Under the pieces are notes generated by a model that did no database searches, was not told where the DNA came from, and was given only the letters and a program-made list of their open reading frames with translations. Made by a program: the position numbers and the translations under genes. DNA of 39,028 bases from assembly GCA_003427395.1 (NCBI GenBank), contig BFEA01000204.1, forward strand, positions 186,603 through 225,630. Direction: 5' to 3'. Of the stretch, positions 28,918-39,028 are shown piece by piece. Source of the stretch: Chara braunii (Eukaryota; Streptophyta; Charophyceae; Charales; Characeae). Numbering within the stretch: the first letter of the stretch is position 1; the number at the start of each line of letters is the position of its first letter.

Positions 28918-28963
28918 AAGTTGGGAGGGAAGCCAAAAAAAAAAAAAAGTTGGGAGGGAAACC
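28918..28963. repeat. 17-base direct repeat flanking a pure poly-A run
   Basis: AAGTTGGGAGGGAAGCC (28918-28934) is repeated with one change at 28947-28963, with only A residues between. This looks like a target-site duplication around a retrotransposed tail, or a local slippage product. Confidence 0.6.
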
Positions 28964-29214
28964 CTTCTTTGAAAGACTGAAATTTTGCTCTCATGACTCG
29001 GAAGTGATGTCGTGTTGGTGCAATTTTTTTTCTACGAAGGATTAATTTCGGTTTATCCTTGCTTCTTTTCTCCCTCCGCTTAATGAATATTGAACACTTG
29101 CGTTTTTTATCGGATCAGATGAGGATTGAGTTGACAAATGGTACTAACCCGCTTATGCCACGTGAACCGACTATACTGATCCAACTGTGCGCCGACTTCC
29201 CATATCTCCACAGG

Positions 29215-29330
29215 GCTCATTCTTGTATAACGAGGAAAGACCACGTGTATGCGAGTGGGACATACGAGAAGCCGTCGCAAAAATCAAAGGACAATATTAC
29301 ATCCCTCCCGAAATGAAATCTTATGGGTTC
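29215..29330 (+). CDS. Tentative exon, weak resemblance to Argonaute linker region
   Basis: After a good 3' splice-site-like context (catatctccacag, ending near 29212) the frame reads GSFLYNEERPRVCEWDIREA, then AKIKGQYYIPPEMKSYGF. The pattern Y-N...P-x-V-x-E-[FW]...A-x-[IV]-x-G-[QR]...P-x-x-M-x-x-Y resembles the linker-2 segment of Argonautes (P-x-V-x-E-F ... V-x-G-R-V-L-P-x-P-x-L-x-Y), but the spacing differs by two residues and no other Argonaute exon is seen. The 3' end of the exon is unclear. Treat it as an unrecognised open segment unless a search supports it. Confidence 0.22.
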
Positions 29331-30189
29331 GTGGGTGGTGAATTTGTGATTGTTGATACTCATTTTCTACCTTATTCTTCGTTATCACCCTTCAATGAGT
29401 TGATCGTCATTCTGTGGGGGCCAGTGACATCTCATTGGCCTAATACTCTCGGAAGCGATTGTCGCCGCACTGAGCGTTACCAAGCAAGGGGGTTCCACCA
29501 TTAGACACGTAGCGAGGACAAATTTAAGAAAAGAGCGACAACGGTGCGACCCTCTATGTCGGATTCTGAGCTTTATAGCAAGCGACATCGAGCCTGAGAT
29601 CCCACATGCAATACCCCTGCCTTTTCCGCTCAAAAAGACGTCGAGTAGCCCGCATGGAGGTCCAAAGATACTTTTTGGATTAGCCAGCCGTTTGAAAACT
29701 GCGCGCGCCCATTTCCTTTTCCAGGCGACGATGATCATTTCTCGCTAACACTGGGACCACACGGGAGATTCCTGTTCTGTTGGGGTCTCCACACTCAATT
29801 TTCCAAAAATCCGTGGCACACCCAATCTTGCTGTTTTTCAGGGCCTCTTTTCCGCATTTTAATTTGCAGCCCTTAGGCTGCAGTATAGTGGGCTTCCGCG
29901 TCTGTGTCAAGGCGTTGCATTTTTGGCGGCGGGAGACCAGGACGCAAAGTGGGTTCTTAGGGGGCAAAAAATTTTAGGGGACCAGTCCTTGCCAAAATTG
30001 CGGACTACCTACAGCTAGCTCTGGTAGAACCGGGACTTTTGGAAAAATGAAGGACCAGTCCTCGGGTAGAAGCGGACCCCAAAAAGAAGTGAGGGCATGT
30101 GAACTGCAAAAGGGCCCTTAGGCCCAGGCGTTGAGGCCCGTCTTCTCAAAACAGGGAAGTCAGGCGCAATAAAACAGGCGTTTTGCAAG
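29331..30189. other. Intergenic, no gene recognised
   Basis: Frames at 29385-29967 on the minus strand show no domain. The short text ggaccagtcct recurs near 29980 and 30053. Confidence 0.35.
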
Positions 30190-30679
<490 letters not shown>

Positions 30680-30888
30680 GTGTTAGCTCTTAGTCTCATT
30701 GATGTGGCTACCTTAGGGCTGCGTTCCCCGCGCCCATGCGGTAGACAATCACTCCGACCGGAAGACAGCACAGGCGTGAGGTTGATCTATTCGAAATAAG
30801 TGGACCCATGCCATTTTGATTTTGAAATGTTGAACTCAAGGATCGCGGCCTCCGCGGCCTCCTATGGGCAGCGATGGGTCCTCTGCAA

Positions 30889-31230
30889 GCAACAACTGCC
30901 CGTTCCCCATGAATTGCCTCCCCAGCAAATTCACCACCCTTCCAACTACCATTTGGACCCGAACGGACAATTAGTATGACCAAACAACGAAAATTTGTCT
31001 CAGGGGTATAAAATGCAACCCTGACGGGCTGCGAACAATCAACAACCGTCCTTTCCCATGAATTGCCTCGCTGGCAAATTCACCACTCTTCCAACTACCG
31101 TTTGGACCTGACCGGGCAACCAGTATGGCCAAACGATGAAAATTTGATTCAGGGGTATAAAACGCACCCTTGATGGGCTGCGAATTCAGGGATATAAAAT
31201 AAAATGCACCCCTGATGGGCTGCCAACTTG
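30889..31230. repeat. ~149 bp tandem repeat, two units and a partial third
   Basis: Units at about 30889-31036 and 31038-31185 share ccatgaattgcctc, ttccaactacc, ccaaac and ggggtataaaa. The tail part (ggatataaaat...gatgggctgc) is repeated once more to about 31230. Confidence 0.8.
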
Positions 31231-32704
31231 CTTTAGAAAATTTTGTCTCAAGAGGTGGTCCCTATAGCATTCGGGGGGTGGGAAGGGCAAGAACGTATAG
31301 CGGAATGCTGTAAATAAATGCCGATAAGGAGGGACCCAGAGGGCAAGGAACGGAACGAAGGGAAACCTGGAACGGCGAAAGAGCACCAGGCGGTGCGCAT
31401 GGCGAGTCCCAGCCGACGTGTGCTCTTTGGATCACACGTCGGGGGCCCCGGATTTCTATTGAACTTCGTGAAAATTTTGCGTCACGACTTGGGAGTTGCG
31501 AGAGGCCAGCAGAGCGGACGGACCGACCCGCCATCTGGCCCACGAGCGAGGAAGGGGGCCGTTGGATGTTTGGGAACGCATGGAGGCGGAGCCGCGGCAA
31601 GGGGCAGCAAATGGGGCACACAGGAAAGAGCCGTCGGCGTGCCCGTTTCTTCCCGCTACCGTTCCCGCTCTCGCCTGGTTCTCCATCCCGCCCTTGCCGA
31701 GTGCTAAACGGTGACGCACGCACCAACACACGTGCAGACTGGTGTGCATCGGGCTGACCCGCGCGTCGCCGCGCGCTCGCGCTGCCGCTCGGCTCTCCCC
31801 TCTCTCGCTGCCCACCCATCGTTCGCGGCCCCCTTGCCTACTGCGGAGTATCTCCGCCAGTCAGCCATCGCCAGATTGGCAAGATCGAGGAGGGCGGGGC
31901 GAAAGCGACTGTAGGTGAGGGGTCGTACAGATCAGGCTGAGGTATTGCCTCGTCCTCAGCTTCGCTTCTCTTGTCAACTACCCCATCCCGCAGCGTGGCA
32001 TTCGTCATCCATCAACTGGTGTCCCATACTGATACTGATTTCCGCCCATGGTATCAGTGCTCGCCTTTGCTGTATCCTGCCTAAGCTGAGCTGGGCGATA
32101 TATGAAAGGAGCGGAACAGACCTTACCAACGTCAATGGCTCGTTGAGAGAGAGCTGTTCTAATCGTTATCTCCACGCGCCCGCCGCGTCAGACGATTGCA
32201 ACCGCACTCAGAGTCTTCACAACGGTGTAGTGACCTGTCATTTGAATCCCACACGCCAGATTCTCGTAAAATCATCGGGACAGGGATATCGCTCGATCAG
32301 GGTCCTACAAACTGCAGGAGCACGTAAGAAGAGAGAGCGGAGAGTTTGCTGAGGAACTCAGCGACTTGTGAGCTACATTGCGACTTTGCGTCAAGGTGAC
32401 GACCACTCTATAACGGAGTGTCCTCCTCCTGTGCCGTATCCGTGGCCTGTCTTTCTCGGCGGGAGTGAGCGCATCTATGTGAGTGTCTGCGATTAAGCTC
32501 TACATTCCAATCATGAATTCAATCATATGACGAAGAACTAAGCGTGCGTGCGACTACGGTGATCCCGAGTCCTGTCGATTATGTGCAAAACCCAGAAACT
32601 GCGGACCCAAGATAAAGACCATTAGGAGCTGAAAAATGCATCGTTCTTAGCTCAACGCATTGGTATGCAGCTCCCCTGCCCCTGCCGTCTTCTATGGCGC
32701 ATTG

Positions 32705-32706
<2 letters not shown>
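31231..32706. other. Intergenic, GC-rich island 31390-31910, no gene recognised
   Basis: A minus-strand frame of 185 codons (31262-31819) and overlapping plus frames exist because the DNA is GC-rich; none shows a domain. A G-box-like cacgtg lies near 31729. It could be a promoter or 5' UTR region, but this is unsupported. Confidence 0.3.
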
Positions 32707-32759
<53 letters not shown>

Positions 32760-32760
32760 N

Positions 32761-32838
<78 letters not shown>
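32707..32838. repeat. (CT)n followed by (CA)n microsatellite
   Basis: CT repeats with one ambiguous base, then CA repeats with a few CG interruptions. Confidence 0.97.
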
Positions 32839-32840
<2 letters not shown>

Positions 32841-33493
32841 GAGTGCCACTCAGTCCTCAGGCTCTCACATGTACGCGCAGAAAGACAGGAGTCCATCTGT
32901 AAGCGTCATGCCGGGGGCTCACTTGAGTGTCTCAGGGAAGAAGTGCTGAACGGTTGCCAGCAGTTCTGACTTGCGGCCGCAGCACATGGAGGCAGGCTCA
33001 GCACGAGCTAGCGAACACGCAGGCACGCACGCACACAGCCACGCTACGGTCGCAGGGAATACAGAGCAGCATAAGAAATCGTCGGAAGAGAATTTCCAAG
33101 GCACCTTTCGTTTTTTTTCAAGTTTTTGTTCTTTCAAGTCAACCGTTTGACAGAAGAGCAGTTGACCGCCCGATGTTCTTGGGTTATGATTTGCGCCGCA
33201 TTTCACCTCGCAGCTGGCTGATTGATACGCATTTAGAATTGTCAGCCTACAGGTTAAGTTCTTAGCGTGCTCTGTTCCATATCGGAAATTTCTAGGCGCC
33301 TGCCCCTTTCTCTCTTTCACTTTCCAAAATGGAAAAGGAGAAAGAAGATGGCCGCGTTCGCTGGTCAGCACGAATGCCTCATTTCATATGATGGGCCGCA
33401 AAGGTCGTTCAGAGTTGTAGCCTTCGAGAAGAACTCTCTTGAATCGACCGTCTGAGCAAGCTCACACCCTATAGTCGAGAGGAACTCTCTCTT

Positions 33494-33616
33494 GAAGCGA
33501 TCGTCTGAGCAAGCTGACGCCCTATCGTCTGAGCAAGCTGACGCCCTATCGCCTGTGCAAGCTGACGCCCTATCGTCTGAGCAAGCTGACGCCCTATCGT
33601 CTGAGCAAGCTGACAC
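33494..33616. repeat. 24-bp minisatellite, about five units
   Basis: The unit tcgtctgagcaagctgacgc plus ccta repeats head to tail, with a diverged half unit upstream (33447-33470). Because 24 is a multiple of three it gives an in-frame peptide repeat (ACSDDRAS) on the minus strand, which I do not take as a gene. Confidence 0.9.
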
Positions 33617-33884
33617 CCTAGTATAGTCTACTCCTTGACGTACAGTGAATCATTGTCGCACATCACGATGGACCACTACTGGTACCATATATGTGGTATC
33701 GGGTCGCAAATGAATGCATGTTCTCGTCATGGGTGGTCTGTGAAACGTATGCATCCATTCGTGTCCCCATGAGTCGGACTACCATTATACGACTTCACTC
33801 ATCGCGCTGGTTTGGGGACTCGTTCAGTGGTACAGTACTACCGTAGCCTCATCACGGAGGACAATGAGGGTTACCGTCGATCAG

Positions 33885-34112
33885 TGTCGCAGTGTCGCAC
33901 AGCAGAGGGCTTGCGGGCGTGACATCCCGGAATGAATCAATTGTCGCGCTGATCGTCTTGGAGCAGTGTCGCACAACAGGAGGCTTGCGGATGTGACATC
34001 GCGGAATGCACAAACTGTCGCACTGTCGCGCTGATCGTCTTAGAGCAGTGTCGCACAACAGGAGGCTTGCGGTTGTGACATCGCGGAGTGCACACACTGT
34101 CGCACTGATCAT
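33885..34112. repeat. ~73-81 bp tandem repeat, three units
   Basis: Each unit has cagtgtcgcaca, gaggcttgcgg, gtgacatc and ggaatg/ggagtg, followed by tgtcgc and ctgatc. Starts near 33891, 33964 and 34045. A weak lone match to the unit lies near 35044. Confidence 0.85.
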
Positions 34113-35880
34113 GTTCGAGTAATCTCACTCCTCTAATTAATTAGTACCGAATGTTAAAAAAATGGTTTCTACTATACAGTATTTCCGCACACTTACGTGA
34201 CGTTTTCCTTCGCAAACCCTTTTGTTTTATTACGCTCCTGTCGAGAAAGCTCACAAGTTTGGTCGCCATTGCGACTTTGCCGTCATGTTCTTTATCAGTG
34301 TGACTTAACCCCTGTTAGGTGCGCTCCCATGTGTTCTGCCACGTAATTATATCTGAATGATTGCCACCGTTCTCGGTACATTTCTATATGCACCTCAATG
34401 AAGACAAGGGCTACGCGCAAACTGCCACACGGACTATACTGAACGTACGTGGCCTTAATCACGACGACATGCGTTCAGGAAGCTACCGCTGTGAGTGTTT
34501 GTCGCTCTATTAGTGACCAGGATGAGTCGTCATTGACGCCTCTTTTGCTGATCGATGGACGAGATATCGAATCGAATCGAGGATGACTTCTCTTGTCCTA
34601 GCTGTTTGCTTGTACTCGCAGGGCTGTGGCTGTGCTCGTCCAGCTGATAGACGAATCGTGACCCCTCCCGTCTTAAGGTTTGATTGAGGTGGAGAGCGAT
34701 TGCTGTCATAACAAAGCTTCGCATGGGCGCAAGTGTTGTGTGGTATCGGTGAATTGATTTGACGCCTCTGTGGATTAATATCATATAGGCTTCCTCTATT
34801 ACTTGCGCAAATGAAAGGGGGTCATTCGTTCCGCTGAACGTCGATAGACGAATGACCTGGCTGCGTTCCTCGTGGGGGAGCAGAACATGTACTGCAATCA
34901 GTGCCATAAGAAACACGGTTGTTTGCATGGTCCAATTCTCGATACGGTCAGCGTCGCGCGCGAACGAGTACTGTCCCACAGTTCTGGAACGTGGTAATAT
35001 TATACTAATATATTATTAAGTGATATTCATGACTTGGGAACGCTGTCGCACAGTGCAAAGAAAGGAGACTTGCCCTCTGAAGCAATGCAGAGTGTTTGCG
35101 TACGGGTTTTCTTCATCCACAACGTCATGATGCTTTTATTAGTTTTTTTTTTTTAGGTCATAAGGCTTCGGGGGTCGCTAATTTTCTGTGTATTGAGGTA
35201 TTATCATCGGACTAACCAGCCCAGGTATTGCTCCAGTTTTTTAACGATTTCGAATCTATTAGATTCGACGCGTAAGAGTTGATGATTACTTGTTATCGTC
35301 TGATGGGTACCGTGACAATCTCTCTCGTTCTGCTTCGCGGTAGACCGCTCTGTTTTTCCCGACTTCATGTTCGCTGGTACTCTTTCGGCGCGCCCCACGT
35401 TGGTTCTCTTTCTCCTTCCTTCCGTCTGTGGACGAGCTGTCAGTCATGCTCTACCAACATGGACAGTATCGATCGCGGTTTCAACTGATTCAACTGATTC
35501 ACCTGCTCCGCTGCTGGAACTATGATCATGTCTCCCAACTTAGCACGTACGTGGTAGTACGTCCGGAGGCCTTGCGGGTGTTTAGGCGGACATATCTGGT
35601 CCGTCACTTAGTCTCGTGAGCGAACTGGACTGGACAACCTCTCTTTTGAGTCGATTGCAGCGTCGGAGGAGTCAAATGCATGTCGTCTAAATGGATGAAC
35701 ACTGAGTCATGAGAGGTTTGACTTTGAGGTGACTCGCTGACGGATAGACCGGTCGCCATTGCGGTTGTTGTGATGGCACCTTCCTCGCGCTTCACTGAAG
35801 ATCAGTATCTCGACACAATAAATCGTAGTCGATCCGCTCTCATTTCGGCGTCCGATACCGTGAGCTACGGCCCACTACTG
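34113..35880. other. Intergenic, mostly unassigned
   Basis: No recognised gene apart from one secretion-signal-like open frame (34530-34928, listed separately). AT-rich text lies near 34995-35025, and a poly-T run near 35145. Confidence 0.4.
34530..34928 (-). CDS. Hypothetical small protein with signal-peptide-like start
   Basis: The frame from MQTTVFLMALIAVHVLLPH (34928) runs about 132 codons. It has a hydrophobic N-terminus that could be a signal peptide, then a soluble mid part (SFAQVIEEAYMILIHRG, LHLNQTLRREG) and a polar Ser/Gln-rich end. No family is recognised and no splice sites were assigned, so it may be chance. Confidence 0.2.
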   Translation of the reverse strand: MQTTVFLMALIAVHVLLPHEERSQVIRLSTFSGTNDPLSFAQVIEEAYMILIHRGVKSIHRYHTTLAPMRSFVMTAIALHLNQTLRREGSRFVYQLDEHSHSPASTSKQLGQEKSSSIRFDISSIDQQKRRQ

Positions 35881-35890
35881 TGTGCAGGCA

Positions 35891-35969
35891 AATAGAACGC
35901 CCGGTCATTTTAGCTGTATTTCGGACAACTTTCAGTCCAGATGCAGCTATAATGACCCGGCGTTCTATT
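35891..35969. other. Near-perfect hairpin, miRNA-precursor-like or mini foldback
   Basis: Arms 35891-35919 and 35941-35969 pair over 29 positions with two mismatches and one G-T wobble, around a 21-base loop. The arms begin and end with aatagaacgcc and its complement. Length and mismatch pattern suit a plant-type miRNA precursor, but a tiny foldback element would look the same. Confidence 0.6.
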
Positions 35970-36090
35970 CGGGTGAAGACGGTATTCTTCCTTTCGAGTG
36001 TTCTCAAAGTGGCCACTCTGCGGCCGTGAGATGTTCGAATCGGATGGCAGGAGTCGGCGCGTACTCGAAACGAAGTCTACTCGTGAGGCC

Positions 36091-36189
36091 CAGTCGAAAA
36101 CGTACAAAGTCTCGGCAATCGAAGGTTAATCTTGGGAAAAGTTACTCAGTCGAAAGCGTGCAAAGTCTCGTCAATCGAAGGTTAATCTT
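36091..36189. repeat. ~58 bp tandem repeat interrupted by a LINE
   Basis: cagtcgaaa...aaagtctcg...caatcgaaggttaatct occurs at 36091 and 36149. The continuation gttaatcttgggaaaa is found after the LINE insertion at 37338, so the LINE split this repeat. Confidence 0.8.
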
Positions 36190-37337
36190 TTTTTTTTTTT
36201 TCCAAACTTCGAGTCGTGGCCACCACTTTGGGAGGTGATATGAGCAGCCCCCCTATTGAAGGCTCCATCTATTGGTGGGGAGCAGCACCTGCTGGAAACT
36301 GGGTCCAGCGTCCCTCATATTACAAGACATTCCCGTGACTGACAGTGATCAGACAACTGACTCATGTACTCGGGCTTTCCTGTCCTTATTGTTGCCTGTT
36401 GCCTGTCCCCTCCAAGGCGTGGGGCAGCCAGGCTGTTTTGAAGGTTCTTGCAGAATGGAAGAGAGCGGGCCTTGGCCCCCACCGGCCCCTGTTCCGGCTG
36501 GGGGAAATGGGCCCTTTCTTCGTCTGCTGCCGTGCAGCGCTGGTCCTCTGTTGTCATCTTGGGCAGCTACCACCCTCCTGCATCTCGCCCTGTTGCTGAA
36601 ACTGAGAACGTTGGAGATCTTCATGGCTGCCATTGTCATATCCGGAGTGGTCACCCATTGTGGAGGACCGGTGTTACTTGTCCGTTGTGCATGGCCTGGT
36701 GACTTGAGCCTTGGACGCCGGGCTGCGGGCCGGATAACAGTTATGGGGCCAAGCACCATTCGTAGTGAGAGGGAGGTGGGGGGGTAGGTGAGGGGGGATC
36801 GACGGGAAGGGGGGGTGACGAGGTTAGGGAGATCGGCCCCGATGGGGCAGGGGAAGGGGGGGGCGGTGGCGGGCTCGCTAGAGGTAGGGGAGGTTGGGAA
36901 GTTGGGGGCGGCGACGAGGGGTTAAGTGGATAAACAGTTCGGGGAAGGAGGGGCGAAGGAGAGGGAGGATATGGGGCCGACGGTGGAGGCGGGGTAAGCG
37001 GTGGTTGAGAGAAAGGGAGTGGAAGCTGGGGTAGGGAGGGAGAGAGGAGAGGTTGGGAGCTAGTCTGAGTACCACCTACGAGTGCACGATCCACTATCAA
37101 GGCATGTGCATTCTCGCCCGGCAGCGGGGTGTGGAAGCAATCAAGCAGTCTCAGCCGCCAGTGTTTTTCCTTGGCGAGCCAGTTCTTCCATATCAATGTC
37201 CCTTCATCACTTAGCTCTGCCATCTTCCTCTGGGGGTCGAGCCAGAGGTCCTCGAATTCTGAGATTGCTTGCTGCTTTCCCAATTGATCTGCTATTGCAG
37301 GCAGCACAGTGAGCAGCTTCTTATTGGCCTTTACTAT
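36190..37337 (-). mobile_element. 5'-truncated LINE copy with poly-A tail and 9-base target-site duplication
   Basis: GTTAATCTT flanks the insert at 36181-36189 and 37338-37346. On the minus strand it ends in poly-A (T at 36188-36201), preceded about 70 bases earlier by the same hairpin tail motif as the LINE at 9530-11240 (near 36292). The host 58-bp repeat is continuous once the insert is ignored, which confirms the borders. Confidence 0.85.
36741..37307 (-). CDS. Partial LINE open frame with proline-rich C-terminus
   Basis: The frame is open from near the 5' edge of the LINE copy to a stop at 36741. The first ~75 residues are ordinary (ADQLGKQQAISEFEDLW, GTLIWKNWLAKEKHWRLR, GENAHALIVDRALVGG). 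The remaining ~110 are Pro/Ser-rich low complexity. The other LINE in the window also ends in a short proline run. I could not match it to a domain; it is probably the C-terminal end of this LINE family's protein. Confidence 0.45.
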   Translation of the reverse strand: MLPAIADQLGKQQAISEFEDLWLDPQRKMAELSDEGTLIWKNWLAKEKHWRLRLLDCFHTPLPGENAHALIVDRALVGGTQTSSQPLLSPSLPQLPLPFSQPPLTPPPPSAPYPPSPSPLLPRTVYPLNPSSPPPTSQPPLPLASPPPPPPSPAPSGPISLTSSPPLPVDPPSPTPPPPSHYEWCLAP

Positions 37338-37346
37338 GTTAATCTT

Positions 37347-37713
37347 GGGAAAACTTACGCAAACGAAGGGTCATCTTGGGAAAAGTCACATGTGCCGCGC
37401 ACGGTGTGGGAGCGCAGCCAATCGGCAGCGGGGAGAAGGGCAGGGGACGAGGCCCGCTGTTGAAGAAAACCTTTGGCACATTTGGCACATACAGTCCCAC
37501 AGCTCAAGTGGAGACCACCAGGGTCGTCCTGCTTCGCCTTCGCTCACATTTTACCCGGCCGGGAGCATGCCTCGTATTCTTCTCTCATCTTTCCCACCTT
37601 CTTGCTAGTACTCATCTATCTCATCCTCTCGGTAGTCTATGTATAGTACGGGGAGCACCAACCAACCCGGATCTCTCCCCAGCCCACTGGGTAGGTTTGC
37701 ACCACAGCAGTGG
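37347..37713. other. Intergenic, no gene recognised
   Basis: Starts with the remains of the split 58-bp repeat (to about 37390). The rest shows nothing supported. Confidence 0.4.
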
Positions 37714-38035
37714 TGCGAGAGCAAGGCTGTACCAGCCTTTCATCATGGTGACGAGGGGTGGGCGGGCATTGCCGATGGGGAAACCGGTGGTGCTAGTGCT
37801 GAGCACTGTGGCCAGTCGCTGCACCTCCCCCAACATTAGCGATGTCTAATGGCCAGTATAGTTGCTGCAGAGCAACCAACAACATTGGCCAAGGTCCTGC
37901 CAATGATGGCTTGGGGGCCAACAGGTTATCTCTAGCTGGTAGAACACTAAGCTTGCCCAGGCTCATATGTGAGGACAATGGGGATTGAACCCACAACCTC
38001 CCCGAGCTATAGCTAGGCCGCTTTTTTCACCCGTT
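37714..38035 (-). mobile_element. tRNA-derived SINE, copy A
   Basis: Read on the minus strand: a tRNA-like head with an A-box-like stretch and a perfect B box GGTTCAATCCC (37991 to 37981), then a ~270 base body shared with copy B (GGGCAAGCTT, TCTACCAGCTAGAGATAACC, TGGCCATTAGACA, GGCTGGTACAGCC). It is flanked head to head by copy B. No poly-A tail is visible. Confidence 0.75.
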
Positions 38036-38094
38036 CTCCCCCCCCCGGCCCGTCCAAACAGCCCCTCGAACCTGAAAGGAAACATCTTCTGCTC

Positions 38095-38443
38095 GCCTGC
38101 GAGCCGCTCAGTTGTTAAGGCACAGAAGTTGCATTCAGGAGGTCGTGGGTTCAATCCCCATTCGCCTCACGTACGTGGCTGGGCAAGCTTGGTGTTCTAC
38201 CAGCTAGAGATAACCCGCTGGGCCCCCAAGCCAGCAGTGTCAGGACCTTGGCTGATGTTGCTGGTTGCTATGCAGCGACAATATTGGCCATTAGACACCG
38301 CTAATGTGGGTTTGGGGGTGGGGTAGGGGGAGGTGCAGCAACTGGCCATTGCTCGGCGCTAGCACCGCCGATTTCCCTCATTGGCAATGCCTGCCCACCC
38401 CTCGTCACCGTGACGAGGGGCTGGTACAGCCTTGCCCTCGCAG
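38095..38443 (+). mobile_element. tRNA-derived SINE, copy B
   Basis: The head GCCGCTCAGTTGTTAAGGC resembles a tRNA D-arm with A box. GGTTCAATCCC (38148-38158) is a perfect RNA polymerase III B box at normal spacing. The body matches copy A at about 85%, with a short G-rich insertion (38310-38330). Near the 3' end it has a perfect 11-bp palindrome (cccctcgtcac with its complement) and ends after GGCTGGTACAGCC. Confidence 0.8.
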
Positions 38444-38793
38444 ACTCCAAGTACCTGCGCCCATTCTGTCGTCGATCAGCTGCAGCAGCGCCAGTCTTTC
38501 CCAGCCACCAACAATAGTCTCGTCCTGTTGTCGGTCTTTGATAATCGCATTGCATCAAAATGAAATCGTCCCACGATATGAACCCATTGCATACGAAGAA
38601 ACAAACACAATCCACTAATTGTCTTTTACATGGACAACGGGCGCTCCCAATCTAGATTGCTTCACCATTGCACGACCTCAACAAGAACAGGACCATCCAT
38701 TCACTCGCCAAAGTAAACGGGCGAGTACCAGGCGAAAACAACATTGATTGCTTGAATTTGCTTCACAGGGGATGGCCAAGGGAAGGATTGGGT

Positions 38794-38795
<2 letters not shown>
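38444..38795. other. Intergenic, no gene recognised
   Basis: Short frames only; nothing supported. Confidence 0.4.

Positions 38796-38842
<47 letters not shown>
38796..38842. repeat. (CT)n - (GT)n microsatellite
   Basis: CT run followed by a GT run. Confidence 0.95.
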
Positions 38843-38974
38843 CTTGGATCACTGCCTGTCTCCCACACGTGTAGATCCACAGAAAAGAGTCACGAAAACC
38901 TGAAGCCAGCTCGACGGCATGTCTCCCGTCGCTCAATCCGCGGTCGCCATCGCTGAGCTCAGTAGAAATCGTCC

Positions 38975-38978
<4 letters not shown>

Positions 38979-39028
<50 letters not shown>
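38979..39028. repeat. (CT)n microsatellite running off the window
   Basis: Uninterrupted CT to the last base. Confidence 0.97.

Noticed and set aside
31262-31819. 185-codon minus-strand frame in GC-rich DNA
   Set aside because: Overlapping frames are open on both strands, with Arg/Pro/Ser-biased text and no domain.
33365-33616. Minus-strand protein with ACSDDRAS repeats
   Set aside because: It is a product of the 24-bp minisatellite; no start context or flanking coding sequence.
38095-38170. A genuine tRNA gene
   Set aside because: The B box is good, but the acceptor and anticodon stems do not close and a long shared body follows, so it is a SINE head.

Overview
The window is eukaryotic, repeat-dominated nuclear DNA, most likely from a streptophyte (green alga or plant). 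Reasons: the large LTR retrotransposon carries the initiator-Met-tRNA primer-binding site usual in plant elements (TGGTATCAGAGC on the minus strand); there is a plant-type LINE with a C-terminal zf-RVT zinc finger; plant-retrozyme-like hammerhead ribozymes are present; microsatellites are long; and two assembly gaps (runs of N) remain. A charophyte such as Chara is my guess, not something the sequence proves. No prokaryotic-style operon is present and almost no intact host gene is visible.

Layout. 1-3127: two direct copies of a ~1.27 kb repeat, about 570 bp apart, each with a complete type III hammerhead ribozyme near its middle. 3128-6190: unassigned DNA, including diverged ~150-165 bp tandem repeats (about 4950-5970). 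6191-7190 (minus): a TTC1-like tetratricopeptide pseudogene, split at 6512-6753 by an insertion of unit / hammerhead core / unit. 8248-8469 (minus): a possible first exon of a membrane-anchored protein with a good splice donor. 9530-11240 (minus): the 3' part of a LINE, ending in a poly-A tail.

11438-24531 (minus): a ~13 kb Ty3/gypsy LTR retrotransposon with ~1.9 kb LTRs (net of N runs and a secondary insertion). In reading order it has PBS, gag, zinc knuckle, protease, RT, RNase H, an integrase preceded by a PHD/CW-like cysteine-rich finger, then extra ORFs between integrase and the 3' LTR. Gag and integrase are open, but pol is broken by several in-frame stops and frameshifts. A foldback MITE-like element (22065-22582) sits only in the 5' LTR. 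Two hairpins with matched stem changes and almost the same loop lie between the last ORF and the 3' LTR.

24532-39028: intergenic DNA with two further LINE-tail insertions that have recognisable target-site duplications (24935-25430 and 36190-37337), several tandem repeats and minisatellites, a miRNA-like hairpin (35891-35969), a doubtful Argonaute-like exon (about 29215-29330), a pair of tRNA-derived SINEs arranged head to head (37714-38443), and long CT, TATC and CA microsatellites.

The strongest unusual signal is the set of three related hammerhead cores in two different contexts. Two form complete ribozymes in long direct repeats; one lies in a short duplicated insertion inside a dead host gene. 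This would fit a retrozyme-like family that spreads through self-cleaving RNA.
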